From Marinobacter zhanjiangensis (GTDB lineage: Bacteria; Pseudomonadota; Gammaproteobacteria; Pseudomonadales; Oleiphilaceae): a stretch of DNA of 64,000 bases. The DNA is taken from positions 310,001 to 374,000 of the forward strand of contig NZ_BMXV01000004.1 in NCBI RefSeq assembly GCF_014651935.1, written 5' to 3'. The position numbers and the translations under genes are program-made. Each line of letters starts with the position of its first letter. The first letter of the stretch is position 1. This document shows, one piece after another, positions 46,280-54,780 of this stretch. The notes under the pieces were generated by a model, which made no database searches, had not been told where the DNA came from, and worked only from the letters and a program-made list of their open reading frames with translations.

Positions 46280-48307
46280 ATGGCACGGATGCAGCAGGCA
46301 AACCGAAAAATCCGTTCGAGCCGCGTCATCACGTTGCGCACCCTCTTGCTGTTCTTTACCGGCGCTCTGGTGCTCCTGCTTCTGGTGGTCAGCATGGTGA
46401 TCAGTGCCAGAAGCTTTCATGGTTATGTGATCGAGGAACTGGAGGGGCAGACCCGGGATGCAGCTACCGCCATCGGGCTGTCACTGTCCAATGCCATTGA
46501 CGCCACCGATACGGTGGCGGTCAGTTCCTTGATCGATTCCATTTTCGACAGCAGCCAGTACCTGGTGGTGGAATTTGTCGACCATGACAATAATGTTGTG
46601 GCCGGGCGTTCCCAGCCCCTGGCTGACCTCGGCGTGCCGCGGTGGTTCATCCGGGCGGCGGACCTGCCCAGGCCGGAAGGCACCGCGGCCGTCATGAGGG
46701 GCTGGCAGTGGCTGGGGCAGGTGCGGGTGGTCGGGCATCCCGGCAACGCCTACCGTGATCTGTGGCGGGTGAGCCAGTGGCTGATCCTGTCGTCCGTCCT
46801 TATCGGCGCCATTGCCATCGCCAGTCTGTACTTTCTGCTGGGCAGGCTGCTGCGCCCCCTCAGGGCGGTGGAGCGTCAGGCCGAGGCCATCGGTCACCGG
46901 GATTTCCGCAAGCGTACCCATATCCGGTCGACCCGCGAGCTGAATCAGGTCACCCGCGCCATGAACCAGATGACCGATGATCTTGAGCAGCTGTTTGCCG
47001 GTCAGGCAGCGTTGATTGCCCATCTGCGCAGGCTCAATAACGAGGATGCCCTGACCGGACTGGCCAGCCGCAACGCCTTTGATCAGCGGCTGGCGGTTGA
47101 GGCCGTTACCGAAGAGGGGCGGCGCCCGGGCAGTCTGGTACTGGTACAGGTTTCCCGCTTTGCCGATGTCAATCAGCATGCCGGACGGCTGGAAGCCGAT
47201 GCGCTGCTGACCCGCCTGGCCGAATGCGTCCACCAGTTTGTGGACTATCATGCAGGCAGCTTTGCAGGACGGCGCAGTGGTGCCGAGTTTGCGGTTTTCA
47301 TCCCCGGCGGAGCGCCCGCTGATGCGCTGATCTGGGGGCGGGAACTGGTGGAGGACCTGCAGGCCATTTGCGTGGAGTTTGCCGGTGAGCGCAGTGACGC
47401 CCAACTGGATCTTCTGGTCCACGGGGGCGTGGCCGGTACCGGTGATGGGGTATCGGTAAAAACCCTGTTCGAATCGGCGGATACGGCCCTTGCGCGCGCC
47501 CAGACCGAGGGTGTTCATCATTGTGAGCTGGCAGACAGTGGTGCCGATGTGCACCATGGCGCGGAAGACTGGCGGCGGCTGTTGACCGATGCCCTGGATC
47601 GGGAAGCCCTGTGGCTGTGGGAGCAGCCGGTGATTGCGACGGATGATGAAACCGTGCTCTACCGGCAGGTGTTCTCCCGTCTGCTGGTTGAGCGGGAGTG
47701 GGTGAGAGGCAACGCGTTCACGCCGATGGCGGAGCGTTTCGGTCTCATCGGCAGGCTCGATGTTCTGGTATTCCAGCGGGCACTGCAGCGGCTTCGGGAG
47801 GAGCCATCAGTGGTGGCCGGTCTGTCCCTGGGTATTTCAACCGTGATGTTGCCGGACATTCCCGAGCGCATCCTGCTGATGTTGAGGGCCGCCGGTACCG
47901 ATGCCCGGCGGCTGTGGATCGGTATCCCCGAGCAGGCGCTGCATTACCATCGCCAGGAAGCACAGGCGTTTATCCGCCAACTGCGCCGGACCGGGGCCAG
48001 TGTGCTGGTGGATCGTTTCGGCGTGGGCGGTATCCCCTTCAGTTACCTGAAGAATCTGTCCATCCAGGCGCTGCGTATTGATTCAAGCTTTGTTCATGGC
48101 ATTGATCGTCACGAAGAAAACCGGTTCTTCCTGGAGTCGATGATCACCATTGCCCACGGCCGTGGCGTGAAGGTCTATGCCGCTGGTGTGGAAACAGAAT
48201 CAGAATGGCGTACCCTCAAGGCAGCGGGCATTGACGGTGCCACCGGCTACCACCTGGGCAGGCCCGGACCTGCGGGCGATCCGCCGGTGATCGGGGCGCC
48301 TGGGTAA
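46280..48307 (+). CDS. LapD-like membrane c-di-GMP receptor (degenerate GGDEF-EAL)
   Basis: 675 residues from the ATG at 46280; 46289 has better spacing to AAGG and a GTG at 46226 is also open. Helix 1 (about 20-42), a periplasmic LapD/MoxY-type domain (about 45-163), helix 2 (about 166-190), a HAMP linker, then degenerate GGDEF (RRSGAEF) and degenerate EAL (YRQVFSRL in place of EALLR; DRFGVG in place of DDFGTG). Both enzymes look dead, as in LapD, which senses c-di-GMP and controls the LapG protease through its periplasmic output. lapG and an adhesin gene are not in the window. Confidence 0.85.
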   Translation: MARMQQANRKIRSSRVITLRTLLLFFTGALVLLLLVVSMVISARSFHGYVIEELEGQTRDAATAIGLSLSNAIDATDTVAVSSLIDSIFDSSQYLVVEFVDHDNNVVAGRSQPLADLGVPRWFIRAADLPRPEGTAAVMRGWQWLGQVRVVGHPGNAYRDLWRVSQWLILSSVLIGAIAIASLYFLLGRLLRPLRAVERQAEAIGHRDFRKRTHIRSTRELNQVTRAMNQMTDDLEQLFAGQAALIAHLRRLNNEDALTGLASRNAFDQRLAVEAVTEEGRRPGSLVLVQVSRFADVNQHAGRLEADALLTRLAECVHQFVDYHAGSFAGRRSGAEFAVFIPGGAPADALIWGRELVEDLQAICVEFAGERSDAQLDLLVHGGVAGTGDGVSVKTLFESADTALARAQTEGVHHCELADSGADVHHGAEDWRRLLTDALDREALWLWEQPVIATDDETVLYRQVFSRLLVEREWVRGNAFTPMAERFGLIGRLDVLVFQRALQRLREEPSVVAGLSLGISTVMLPDIPERILLMLRAAGTDARRLWIGIPEQALHYHRQEAQAFIRQLRRTGASVLVDRFGVGGIPFSYLKNLSIQALRIDSSFVHGIDRHEENRFFLESMITIAHGRGVKVYAAGVETESEWRTLKAAGIDGATGYHLGRPGPAGDPPVIGAPG

Positions 48308-48390
48308 GTTCCTGCCGGCATTGCATAAATCTGACAAATCATTCATCTTTGAAACCGGCTTTACGGTTTATCGGCAAAGGACAGGCGCAT

Positions 48391-49452
48391 ATGCTCAACC
48401 GACTCAAATCCGTTTTCTCCGGTGGCAGCTCCGGCTACCAGAGCTCATCCGGCGGTTCCGGTCACGGCCGCCCTGTTGGCAAGATCATTATTGCCGTGGT
48501 GCTGATCTATCTGCTGGTCACCATTATTCTGGGCATGATCTGGAGCAGTGCACCGGACACCTTTTCCGTTCGTGAGCATACCCGGACGGTGGCGCAGGAG
48601 ATGGGGCGCGAACCTGTCACCGGTTTTGCCACCACCGCCACCATGATCCGCGTTGCCGAAACCCTGCTCGAAAAACCCGGTGGCTACATTTCCAACGATA
48701 TCTTTCCCCCGGGACTGTGGATGGACAATATGCCGGCCTGGGAATACGGCGTACTGGTTCAGCTGCGGGATTTCTCCCGGGCCCTTCGCCAGAACATAAG
48801 CCGGTCCCAAAGCCAGTCATCGGAGGATCCGGACCTGACCGTGGCCGAGCCCCAGTTCCATTTCGACAGCGGCAGCTGGGCGTTACCATCCACCGAAGGT
48901 GAATATCGCCGTGGTATCCGGGCACTGCAAAGCTATCTCGACCGCTTGTCACGCCCGGAGAGCCCTGAAGCCCATTTCTACGCCCGCGCCGATAACCTGA
49001 ATAGCTGGTTGGCGGATCTGGAAACCCGTTTGGGCAGCCTGTCCCGGACCCTGAGCGAGAGCGTGGGCAAGCCGGAGATCACCGATGCGCTGGCCGGCAT
49101 CCAGGATTCTGATCCGCTAGCGGAGGAAGAGCGGGGCGAGGACGTCAAGACCCCGTGGCTCAAGATTGACGATGTGTTCTACGAAGCGCGGGGGACCTCC
49201 TGGGCACTGCTGCATATCTTCCGTGCCATTGAAGTGGATTTCCGCAAGGTATTGGCGGACAAGAATGCCCAGGCCAGCGTGCGCCAGATCATCATCGAGC
49301 TGGAGGAATCCCAGGCCCAGATGTGGAGCCCGGTCATCCTCAACGGCAGTGGCTTTGGTCTGATGGCCAATCATTCCCTGACCATGGCGGCCTATCTGGC
49401 CAGGGCCAGCTCGGCCATTTCCGATCTGCGGGAGCTGCTGTCCCGGGGCTGA
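48391..49452 (+). CDS. DUF2333 family membrane protein
   Basis: 353 residues from the ATG at 48391 (AGGACAGG upstream; the ATG at 48349 is less likely). A Gly/Ser-rich N-terminus, one membrane helix (GKIIIAVVLIYLLVTIILGM, about 31-50), then a large periplasmic domain with VTGFATTATMIRVAETLLEK, GGYISNDIFPPGLWMDNMP and WEYGVLVQLRDFSRALRQN. DUF2333 proteins are widespread in Marinobacter-like bacteria and have no known function. Shares a terminator with the convergent ppa. Confidence 0.85.
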   Translation: MLNRLKSVFSGGSSGYQSSSGGSGHGRPVGKIIIAVVLIYLLVTIILGMIWSSAPDTFSVREHTRTVAQEMGREPVTGFATTATMIRVAETLLEKPGGYISNDIFPPGLWMDNMPAWEYGVLVQLRDFSRALRQNISRSQSQSSEDPDLTVAEPQFHFDSGSWALPSTEGEYRRGIRALQSYLDRLSRPESPEAHFYARADNLNSWLADLETRLGSLSRTLSESVGKPEITDALAGIQDSDPLAEEERGEDVKTPWLKIDDVFYEARGTSWALLHIFRAIEVDFRKVLADKNAQASVRQIIIELEESQAQMWSPVILNGSGFGLMANHSLTMAAYLARASSAISDLRELLSRG

Positions 49453-49458
49453 TGACGG

Positions 49459-49500
49459 GACACAAAAAAGCCGGACCCGAGGGTCCGGCTTTTTTGTGTC
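49459..49500. terminator. Bidirectional terminator between DUF2333 and ppa
   Basis: GACACAAAAAAGCCGGACC (49459-49477) is fully complementary to 49482-49500. The A-run and T-run flank the GC core GCCGGACC/GGTCCGGC, so the hairpin works in both directions. Confidence 0.93.
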
Positions 49501-49509
49501 AGGGCGTGA

Positions 49510-50040
49510 TCACTTGCCCTGATAGTTGGCCACGGATTCCTCAACGGCCTTGCGGGCCGCCTCGGCATTGGCCCAATCCTGTACCTTGACCCACTTGCCG
49601 GGCTCCAGGGTCTTGTAGTTCTCGAAGAAGTGCTGGATCTGGTCCCGCAGCAGCTGCGGCACGTCGTCGATGTCCCTGACGTTGGTATAGGCCTGGGTCA
49701 GCTTGTCATGGGGTACGGCTACCAGCTTGGCATCGCCACCGGCTTCATCTTCCATGTTCAGCACGCCCACTGGCCGGCAGCGGATGACCGAGCCCGGCTG
49801 CACCGGATAGGGGGTAATCACCAGCACGTCCAGGGGGTCACCGTCATCCGCCAGGGTGTGGGGGATGAAGCCGTAGTTGGCGGGGTAGAACATGGGAGCG
49901 GTCATGAATCGGTCGACCATGACAGCGCCCATGTCCTTGTCGATTTCGTACTTGACCGGGGAGCTGTTGGCCGGAATTTCGATGGCTACGTAAATATCTT
50001 CGGGCGGGTTCTTGCCGGCCGGGATGTGATCAAAGTTCAT
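49510..50040 (-). CDS. ppa: Inorganic pyrophosphatase
   Basis: 176 residues, the exact length of E. coli Ppa. Metal-binding signature [13 protein letters not shown], plus [20 protein letters not shown] and [16 protein letters not shown]. Hydrolyses pyrophosphate and pulls biosynthetic reactions forward. AGAAGGATCCGTC precedes the ATG. Confidence 0.97.
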   Translation of the reverse strand: MNFDHIPAGKNPPEDIYVAIEIPANSSPVKYEIDKDMGAVMVDRFMTAPMFYPANYGFIPHTLADDGDPLDVLVITPYPVQPGSVIRCRPVGVLNMEDEAGGDAKLVAVPHDKLTQAYTNVRDIDDVPQLLRDQIQHFFENYKTLEPGKWVKVQDWANAEAARKAVEESVANYQGK

Positions 50041-50157
50041 GACGGATCCTTCTCTGCGGTATTGGGATTAAGGAACTGCGGTAAAAAGTGGGCGCCATTA
50101 TACGGGCAACGGTCAGCAACCGAAACACGACCAGAGTCGACCCTGCCGCGCTGTGGG

Positions 50158-50841
50158 TCAGCCTGCCGCTGGCCGGGTAATGGTCTTTACGCCATCGTGG
50201 GTGCCCAGCAGCAATACATCCGCTGGGCGCCGGGCGAACAGACCGTTGGTCACCACGCCCACGATCTGGTTCAGGCGCTCCTCCACATCGATCGGGCGGG
50301 ACAGGTCCATGTGGTGGATATCGATAATGATGTTGCCGTTATCGGTGGTCACCCCTTCCCGGTAGACCGGGTCACCCCCCAGCCTGACGATCTGGCGGCC
50401 CACGTGGCTGCGAGCCATGGGGATGACTTCCACTGGCAGCGGGAAGTCGCCGAGAATGTCGACGCGCTTGGACTCATCGGCGATACAGATAAAGCTGCGG
50501 GCAACGGCAGCGACGATCTTTTCGCGGGTCAGCGCGGCGCCGCCGCCCTTGATGAGCTCCAGGCGATCGTTGGTTTCGTCGGCGCCATCCACATAGAATT
50601 CCAGCTCGTTGACGGCGTTCAGGTCGTAAACCGGAATGCCATGCGCCTTCAGGCGCTTCGCCGTAGCGTCGGAGCTGGCGACCGCGCCGTCAAAGTCATT
50701 GCGAATGTCGGCCAGGTAGTCGATGAAGAAGTTGGCGGTGCTGCCCGTGCCCACTCCGATCACGCTGTCCCGGTCCAGGTAGGGTGCGACATGATCCAGG
50801 GCAGCTTTGGCCACCGCCTTTTTGAGTTCGTCCTGTGCCAT
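50158..50841 (-). CDS. rpiA: Ribose-5-phosphate isomerase A
   Basis: 227 residues from the ATG at 50841 with GGAGG 6 bp upstream. RpiA motifs: [59 protein letters not shown] and DNGNIIIDI. Interconverts ribose-5-P and ribulose-5-P. Divergent from ilvA, the same rpiA-ilvA neighbourhood as in Pseudomonas. Confidence 0.96.
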   Translation of the reverse strand: MAQDELKKAVAKAALDHVAPYLDRDSVIGVGTGSTANFFIDYLADIRNDFDGAVASSDATAKRLKAHGIPVYDLNAVNELEFYVDGADETNDRLELIKGGGAALTREKIVAAVARSFICIADESKRVDILGDFPLPVEVIPMARSHVGRQIVRLGGDPVYREGVTTDNGNIIIDIHHMDLSRPIDVEERLNQIVGVVTNGLFARRPADVLLLGTHDGVKTITRPAAG

Positions 50842-51028
50842 GCTGGCCTCCGCTCTGGTTGTCAGGGAAAGTGGCGCCGGGCGCGGCGCGAGGCCGACTA
50901 TTATAGCCCCCACCGGCGGTTCGGTTATAGACGCGGACCGTGCAAAGTTTCTACACTGTGCGTTTGCCCCAGCTCCGGGGCTTCCCGACACCTGTCAAGT
51001 CACCCAACTGAACCGGACGTAAAGCACC

Positions 51029-52558
51029 ATGCCGCAACGCTACATCAAAAAGATTCTTGATGCGCGGGTATACGATGTGGCCATCGAAACCCCGCTGACC
51101 GAAGCACGCAGTCTCAGCAAGCGTCTGGGTAACAATATTCTGCTCAAGCGGGAAGACCTGCAGCCGGTGTTCTCCTTCAAGATTCGTGGTGCCTACAACC
51201 GGATTGCCCAGCTGTCGGATGAGCAGAAGTCCAAGGGTGTGATTTGCGCCTCCGCCGGCAACCATGCCCAGGGTGTGGCACTGGCGTCGAAGAAGCTGGG
51301 TATCAAGGCGGTGATCGTCATGCCCCAGACCACGCCGGACATCAAGGTGAAGTCCGTGCGCGACCGGGGGGCGAAAGTGGTGCTCAAGGGGGATGCCTTT
51401 GACGAGGCGGCCGCCCACGCCCGGGAACTGATCGCCAAACATGGCTACACCTATATCCCGCCCTATGATGATCCGGATGTGATCGCCGGGCAGGGTACCG
51501 TGGCCATGGAGATGATGTGGCAGTTCTCCCATAATCTGCATGCGGTCTTCATCCCTGTTGGCGGTGGCGGTCTGATTGCCGGTATGGCGGCCTACATCAA
51601 GTACCTGCGCCCCGAGATCCGGGTCATCGGGGTCGAGCCGGAAGATTCCAACTGCCTGCAGGCGGCCCTGGCGGCCGGTGAGCGGGTGGTGCTGGACGAG
51701 GTGGGCATCTTTGCCGATGGCGTTGCCGTACGGCAGATCGGCGAGGCCCCCTGGGAGATCTGCAAGGACAACGTGGACGAGGTGATCACCGTATCCACCG
51801 ACGAGATCTGCGCGGCCATCAAGGATGTCTTCGAGGATACCCGCTCCATTTCCGAGCCCGCGGGCGCCCTGTCCGTGGCCGGCATGAAAAAATACGTGGA
51901 GCGGGAACAGCTGGAAGGCGAGAACCTGGCAGGCATCCTCAGTGGCGCGAACATGAATTTTGACCGGTTGCGTTATATCTCGGAGCGCACCGAGGTGGGC
52001 GAGAAGCGGGAGGCCATCCTGGCGGTGACCATTCCCGAGCGGCCAGGGGCGTTCAAGACTTTTATCAATGCCCTGCACAAGCGCAGCATCACTGAATTCA
52101 ACTACCGCTATTCCGACTCGGAAGCGGCGCGGATATTTGTCGGCATCCAGATCCAGGCGGGTGGTCATGGCCGTGAGGATCTGGTCCAGAGCCTGCGGGA
52201 GGATGGCTACCAGGTGGTGGACCTGACCGACAGTGATCTGGCCAAGCAGCACATCCGCCACATGGTGGGCGGCCATGCGCCCACGGTGGACAACGAGAAG
52301 GTATTCCAGTTCGAGTTCCCGGAGCGGCCCGGCGCGCTGCTGAAATTCCTGTTGTCCCTGGGCACGCGCTGGAACATCTCGATGTTCCATTACCGCAATC
52401 ACGGCGCCGCCTACAGCAGGGTGCTGATGGGGGCCCAGGTGAAGGATGCGGAACTGGCGGATTTCGAGGCCATGCTGGACAAGGTCGGGTTCCGCTACAG
52501 CAATGAGACGGATAACGAAGCCTACCGACTGTTTCTGGGTGCCGGCAACGGGCACTGA
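51029..52558 (+). CDS. ilvA: Threonine ammonia-lyase, biosynthetic
   Basis: 509 residues. The PLP-dependent catalytic domain holds the Schiff-base lysine in VFSFKIRGAYNR, the phosphate-binding loop PVGGGGLIAG and CASAGNHAQGVAL. Two C-terminal ACT-like domains (about 330-505; IPERPGAFKTFINALHKRSI and FPERPGALLKFLLSLG) mark the isoleucine-inhibited biosynthetic type. Converts threonine to 2-oxobutanoate. Confidence 0.96.
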   Translation: MPQRYIKKILDARVYDVAIETPLTEARSLSKRLGNNILLKREDLQPVFSFKIRGAYNRIAQLSDEQKSKGVICASAGNHAQGVALASKKLGIKAVIVMPQTTPDIKVKSVRDRGAKVVLKGDAFDEAAAHARELIAKHGYTYIPPYDDPDVIAGQGTVAMEMMWQFSHNLHAVFIPVGGGGLIAGMAAYIKYLRPEIRVIGVEPEDSNCLQAALAAGERVVLDEVGIFADGVAVRQIGEAPWEICKDNVDEVITVSTDEICAAIKDVFEDTRSISEPAGALSVAGMKKYVEREQLEGENLAGILSGANMNFDRLRYISERTEVGEKREAILAVTIPERPGAFKTFINALHKRSITEFNYRYSDSEAARIFVGIQIQAGGHGREDLVQSLREDGYQVVDLTDSDLAKQHIRHMVGGHAPTVDNEKVFQFEFPERPGALLKFLLSLGTRWNISMFHYRNHGAAYSRVLMGAQVKDAELADFEAMLDKVGFRYSNETDNEAYRLFLGAGNGH

Positions 52559-52583
52559 TTCCGTTATTGCCCTGCCTGGGGTA

Positions 52584-52624
52584 CCGCCTGATGCCGTCCG
52601 GCCTGCTCCGGGTGTATCAGGCGG
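52584..52624 (+). terminator. Hairpin after ilvA
   Basis: CCGCCTGAT (52584-52592) and ATCAGGCGG (52616-52624) form a perfect 9-bp stem with a 23-base loop, followed by a pyrimidine tract rather than a T-run. Confidence 0.45.
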
Positions 52625-52681
52625 AGCCACTTTCTCTCTTACGGTTACCGGCGGTTACTGACCGCGAACACACTGTCGACA

Positions 52682-52718
52682 GAATTTACAAATTTTAATT
52701 ATAAACAATTGTAAATTC
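52682..52718. promoter_or_regulatory. AT-rich inverted repeat, possible operator
   Basis: GAATTTACAA (52682-52691) and TTGTAAATTC (52709-52718) are perfect inverted copies, 17 bp apart, in a strongly A/T-rich island within GC-rich DNA. It lies 121 bp before the small orphan gene. The dyad and spacing fit a regulator binding site; the regulator is unknown. Confidence 0.5.
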
Positions 52719-52839
52719 CCGGAGACATGTTACGCTTTTTGTCAATTCTGGGAAACGCCACCATCCCGCTGTTTTTCCAGACAAAGCGATCGTTTCAAAC
52801 AACAATAATGGCTACATGTATACCAATGGAGGAGATGCA

Positions 52840-53022
52840 ATGAGTCGCAGGCCGGACACGATTCGGACAGTAGTGCTGGCGTTTGTCGTGGGGCTCGCGG
52901 TTACCGGATTGACATCATTCCAGGGCGGGGACGATAAGCCCCGTGTATTGCCCGCCGAAATCAGCTCCCAGGGTCAGTGGTCCCAGGCGCAGCGTAATCA
53001 GGCCGCACGCACCGAAGGCTGA
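52840..53022 (+). CDS. Small 60-residue membrane or secreted protein
   Basis: 60 residues from the ATG at 52840, which has GGAGGAG 5 bp upstream; the ATG at 52816 lacks this. Charged start (MSRRPDTIR), one hydrophobic helix (TVVLAFVVGLAVTGLTSF), then a polar tail with GQWSQAQRNQAARTEG. No family recognised. The excellent ribosome binding site and the AT-rich upstream region suggest it is real. It converges on the 5-FCL gene with stops 6 bp apart. Confidence 0.65.
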   Translation: MSRRPDTIRTVVLAFVVGLAVTGLTSFQGGDDKPRVLPAEISSQGQWSQAQRNQAARTEG

Positions 53023-53028
53023 GCCTCC

Positions 53029-53661
53029 TCAGCGGGTCCGGTATATTCCGCCATCGGTCACGATGGCATCCAGCGGTATGTCCCAGGGTTCCACAGGCAG
53101 CTTGTCCACCCGTTGTAGCTCATGGGCCAGGCCGATCAGCGCCGGTCTCAGCCGGGGTCTTATCCGGGTAAATGCCAGAGTGCGATCATAGAAACCGCCG
53201 CCCATCCCCAGGCGTCCGCCTTCCTCATCGAACCCCACCAACGGCATCAGGATCACATCCAGTGACCAGGCCGGCCTTATCAGGCGATGATGAAAGACCG
53301 GTTCCGGTATGCCAAAGCGGTTGGGTGCCATGGGGGTGTGCTCGTCATAGCGGCAGAACGCCAGTTGGCCGGAGTGAATCGGGTGCAGCACTGGCAGGTA
53401 GAAGTGCACGTTCCGGCGGCGGGTCTGAGCCATGAAAGTCAGCGGGTCAATTTCCCCGTCATTGGGCAGATACAGGGCAATGTTGCGGGCGCCTACGACC
53501 CGGGGGTGCTTGCGCAGGGAGTTGGCCAGCTCTATCGCGGCCAGTTTCTGCTGTTCGGGGTTGAGAGCCCGTCTCGCCTCGCGGAGGTGTTTTCTCAGGG
53601 CCTTGCGGTCCCGGGCGGATTCCGGCTCGAAATCTGAGAGATTCTGAAAGGTGTGAGGCAC
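53029..53661 (-). CDS. 5-formyltetrahydrofolate cyclo-ligase
   Basis: 210 residues. The 5-FCL family signature LVGFDEEGGRLGMGGGFYDRTL is complete, with ALYLPNDGEIDPL and the basic N-terminal region RKALRKHLREARRAL. It converts 5-formyl-THF to methenyl-THF using ATP. In many gammaproteobacteria it lies directly downstream of the 6S RNA gene, as here (E. coli ygfA/fau). Confidence 0.94.
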   Translation of the reverse strand: MPHTFQNLSDFEPESARDRKALRKHLREARRALNPEQQKLAAIELANSLRKHPRVVGARNIALYLPNDGEIDPLTFMAQTRRRNVHFYLPVLHPIHSGQLAFCRYDEHTPMAPNRFGIPEPVFHHRLIRPAWSLDVILMPLVGFDEEGGRLGMGGGFYDRTLAFTRIRPRLRPALIGLAHELQRVDKLPVEPWDIPLDAIVTDGGIYRTR

Positions 53662-53688
53662 GTCGGATATTGAATCTGGTGAAATAAG

Positions 53689-53866
53689 CTTCCCGGGCTG
53701 CCGTTATCGGATGTGGCCCTTGAACCCAAAGTTCAAGGTGGTGGCCGCTGTGACATATTAGGCTTTCCCCTGCGTGGGGGACTTGCTCACAATGCCCTGA
53801 AGTAGCCACCTGGGTATTGCGCATCGGCTCGAGGACGAATCCGACCAGCGAACAGCCCAGGAAGTC
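53689..53866 (-). ncRNA. ssrS: 6S RNA
   Basis: Found in its classic place between zapA and 5-FCL on the same strand. The ends pair as a closing stem: CTTCCTGGGCTG (53864 to 53853) with CAGCCCGGGAAG (53700 to 53689), 12 bp with one wobble, followed by TCGGAT/ATCCGA inside. The conserved 3' hairpin ACCTTGAAC-TTTG-GGTTCAAGG and the CCTCGAGCCGATG segment match known 6S RNAs. TATAAT on the minus strand (53873-53878) puts the start near 53866. About 178 nt, close to the E. coli 184. It binds sigma-70 RNA polymerase in stationary phase. Ends are approximate. Confidence 0.9.
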
Positions 53867-53924
53867 GGCTTCATTATACGGCCACTGACCGGGGCCATTG
53901 CAACAGCCATCAGTGATTTTTCTG

Positions 53925-54245
53925 TCAGCCAGCGGAGTGGTCGTTTTCCGTTACTTCATGGCTGCCGCCGAGGGCGGTGTCCAGCTTTTCATCCATGCTG
54001 CGGAGTAGCTGATCGGCATCACCGGAAACCTTGTTGTCGTCCAGCAGTTCGTGGGTGATGTTCAGTGCCGCCATAACGGCAATGCGTTCGGTGCCCAGAA
54101 CCTTGCCGGTGGTGCGGATTTCCCGCATCTTGTTGTCCAGGTGGCGGGCTGCTCGGCGCAGGGCATCCTGCTGGTCTTCCGGGCAGGCGACCAGGTAATC
54201 CTTGTCGAGAATGTTGACTTCGACCGTGGTGGGGGACTTTGGCAT
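53925..54245 (-). CDS. zapA: Cell division protein ZapA
   Basis: 106 residues: VEVNILDKDYLVACPEDQQDALRRAARHLDNKMREIR and TERIAVMAALNITHELL, the ZapA globular domain, followed by a helical coiled-coil tail. It cross-links FtsZ protofilaments at the Z ring. Its start overlaps the stop of the upstream coiled-coil gene (TGATG), so the two are translated together. Confidence 0.94.
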   Translation of the reverse strand: MPKSPTTVEVNILDKDYLVACPEDQQDALRRAARHLDNKMREIRTTGKVLGTERIAVMAALNITHELLDDNKVSGDADQLLRSMDEKLDTALGGSHEVTENDHSAG

Positions 54246-54451
54246 CAGTGGTGCTCCAGGGCTCTGAGTCGGCCGATCATGGCTTCAATGCGGTTCTTGG
54301 CCTGGTCGTTGCGCTGGATAAGCTGGGCCCGTTCCCGGTTCCATTCGTCCTGAAGCTCACGCATGGCGGCGTTGTCCTGCTCCAGCTTGCGACAGCGCTC
54401 AATAAGACGGTCCAGTTTGTCCGCCATGGCCTGCAATTCTGACTGTTCCAT
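54245..54451 (-). CDS. TIGR02449 family coiled-coil protein (ZapB-like)
   Basis: 68 residues from the ATG at 54451. Almost entirely one coiled coil (ELQAMADKLDRLIERCRKLEQDNAAMREL and onward). TIGR02449 proteins sit upstream of zapA in Pseudomonas-like bacteria and resemble ZapB in size and shape; a division role is inferred from that position. 1-bp overlap with zapA. Confidence 0.85.
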   Translation of the reverse strand: MEQSELQAMADKLDRLIERCRKLEQDNAAMRELQDEWNRERAQLIQRNDQAKNRIEAMIGRLRALEHH

Positions 54452-54638
54452 AGACTTTCCGGTACTTGGCGGGGCCGTCTGATACCGGCGGCCCCTTTCG
54501 GTCTGACACTCTTGCTCTGACACTCTTGTTGCTCTGGTACTTCGGTTGGCCACCTCTGGTCCAGAGGCGCCAGCGGTCCGCCGTCGATTAACGAATCGGC
54601 CAGACGGATCGCTGCCTTGGGGCCACCGCCTGCAAGAC

Positions 54639-54667
54639 ACTATAAGTGGGCTATGGGAAAGGGTCAA
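54639..54667 (-). promoter_or_regulatory. Sigma-70 promoter for the zapB-like/zapA operon
   Basis: Minus strand TTGACC (54662-54667), exact 17-bp spacer, TATAGT (54639-54644), about 190 bp before the first start codon. The rest of the 329-base gap (54452-54780) shows no gene and no other feature I can support. Confidence 0.65.
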
Positions 54668-54780
54668 TTTGCCAGTCTGTCATCTTGCTGTGACCGCTGT
54701 CCCAACCCGGGAAGCCGTCCTGACGTGACTCCGGGCATCAGAGGCGGTGCTGTTGCCATTCCGGGGTCACCAGGCCCGGG

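Noticed and set aside
50951..52630. 559-codon open frame antisense to ilvA
   Set aside because: ilvA is complete on the plus strand; the antisense product is shadow-like.
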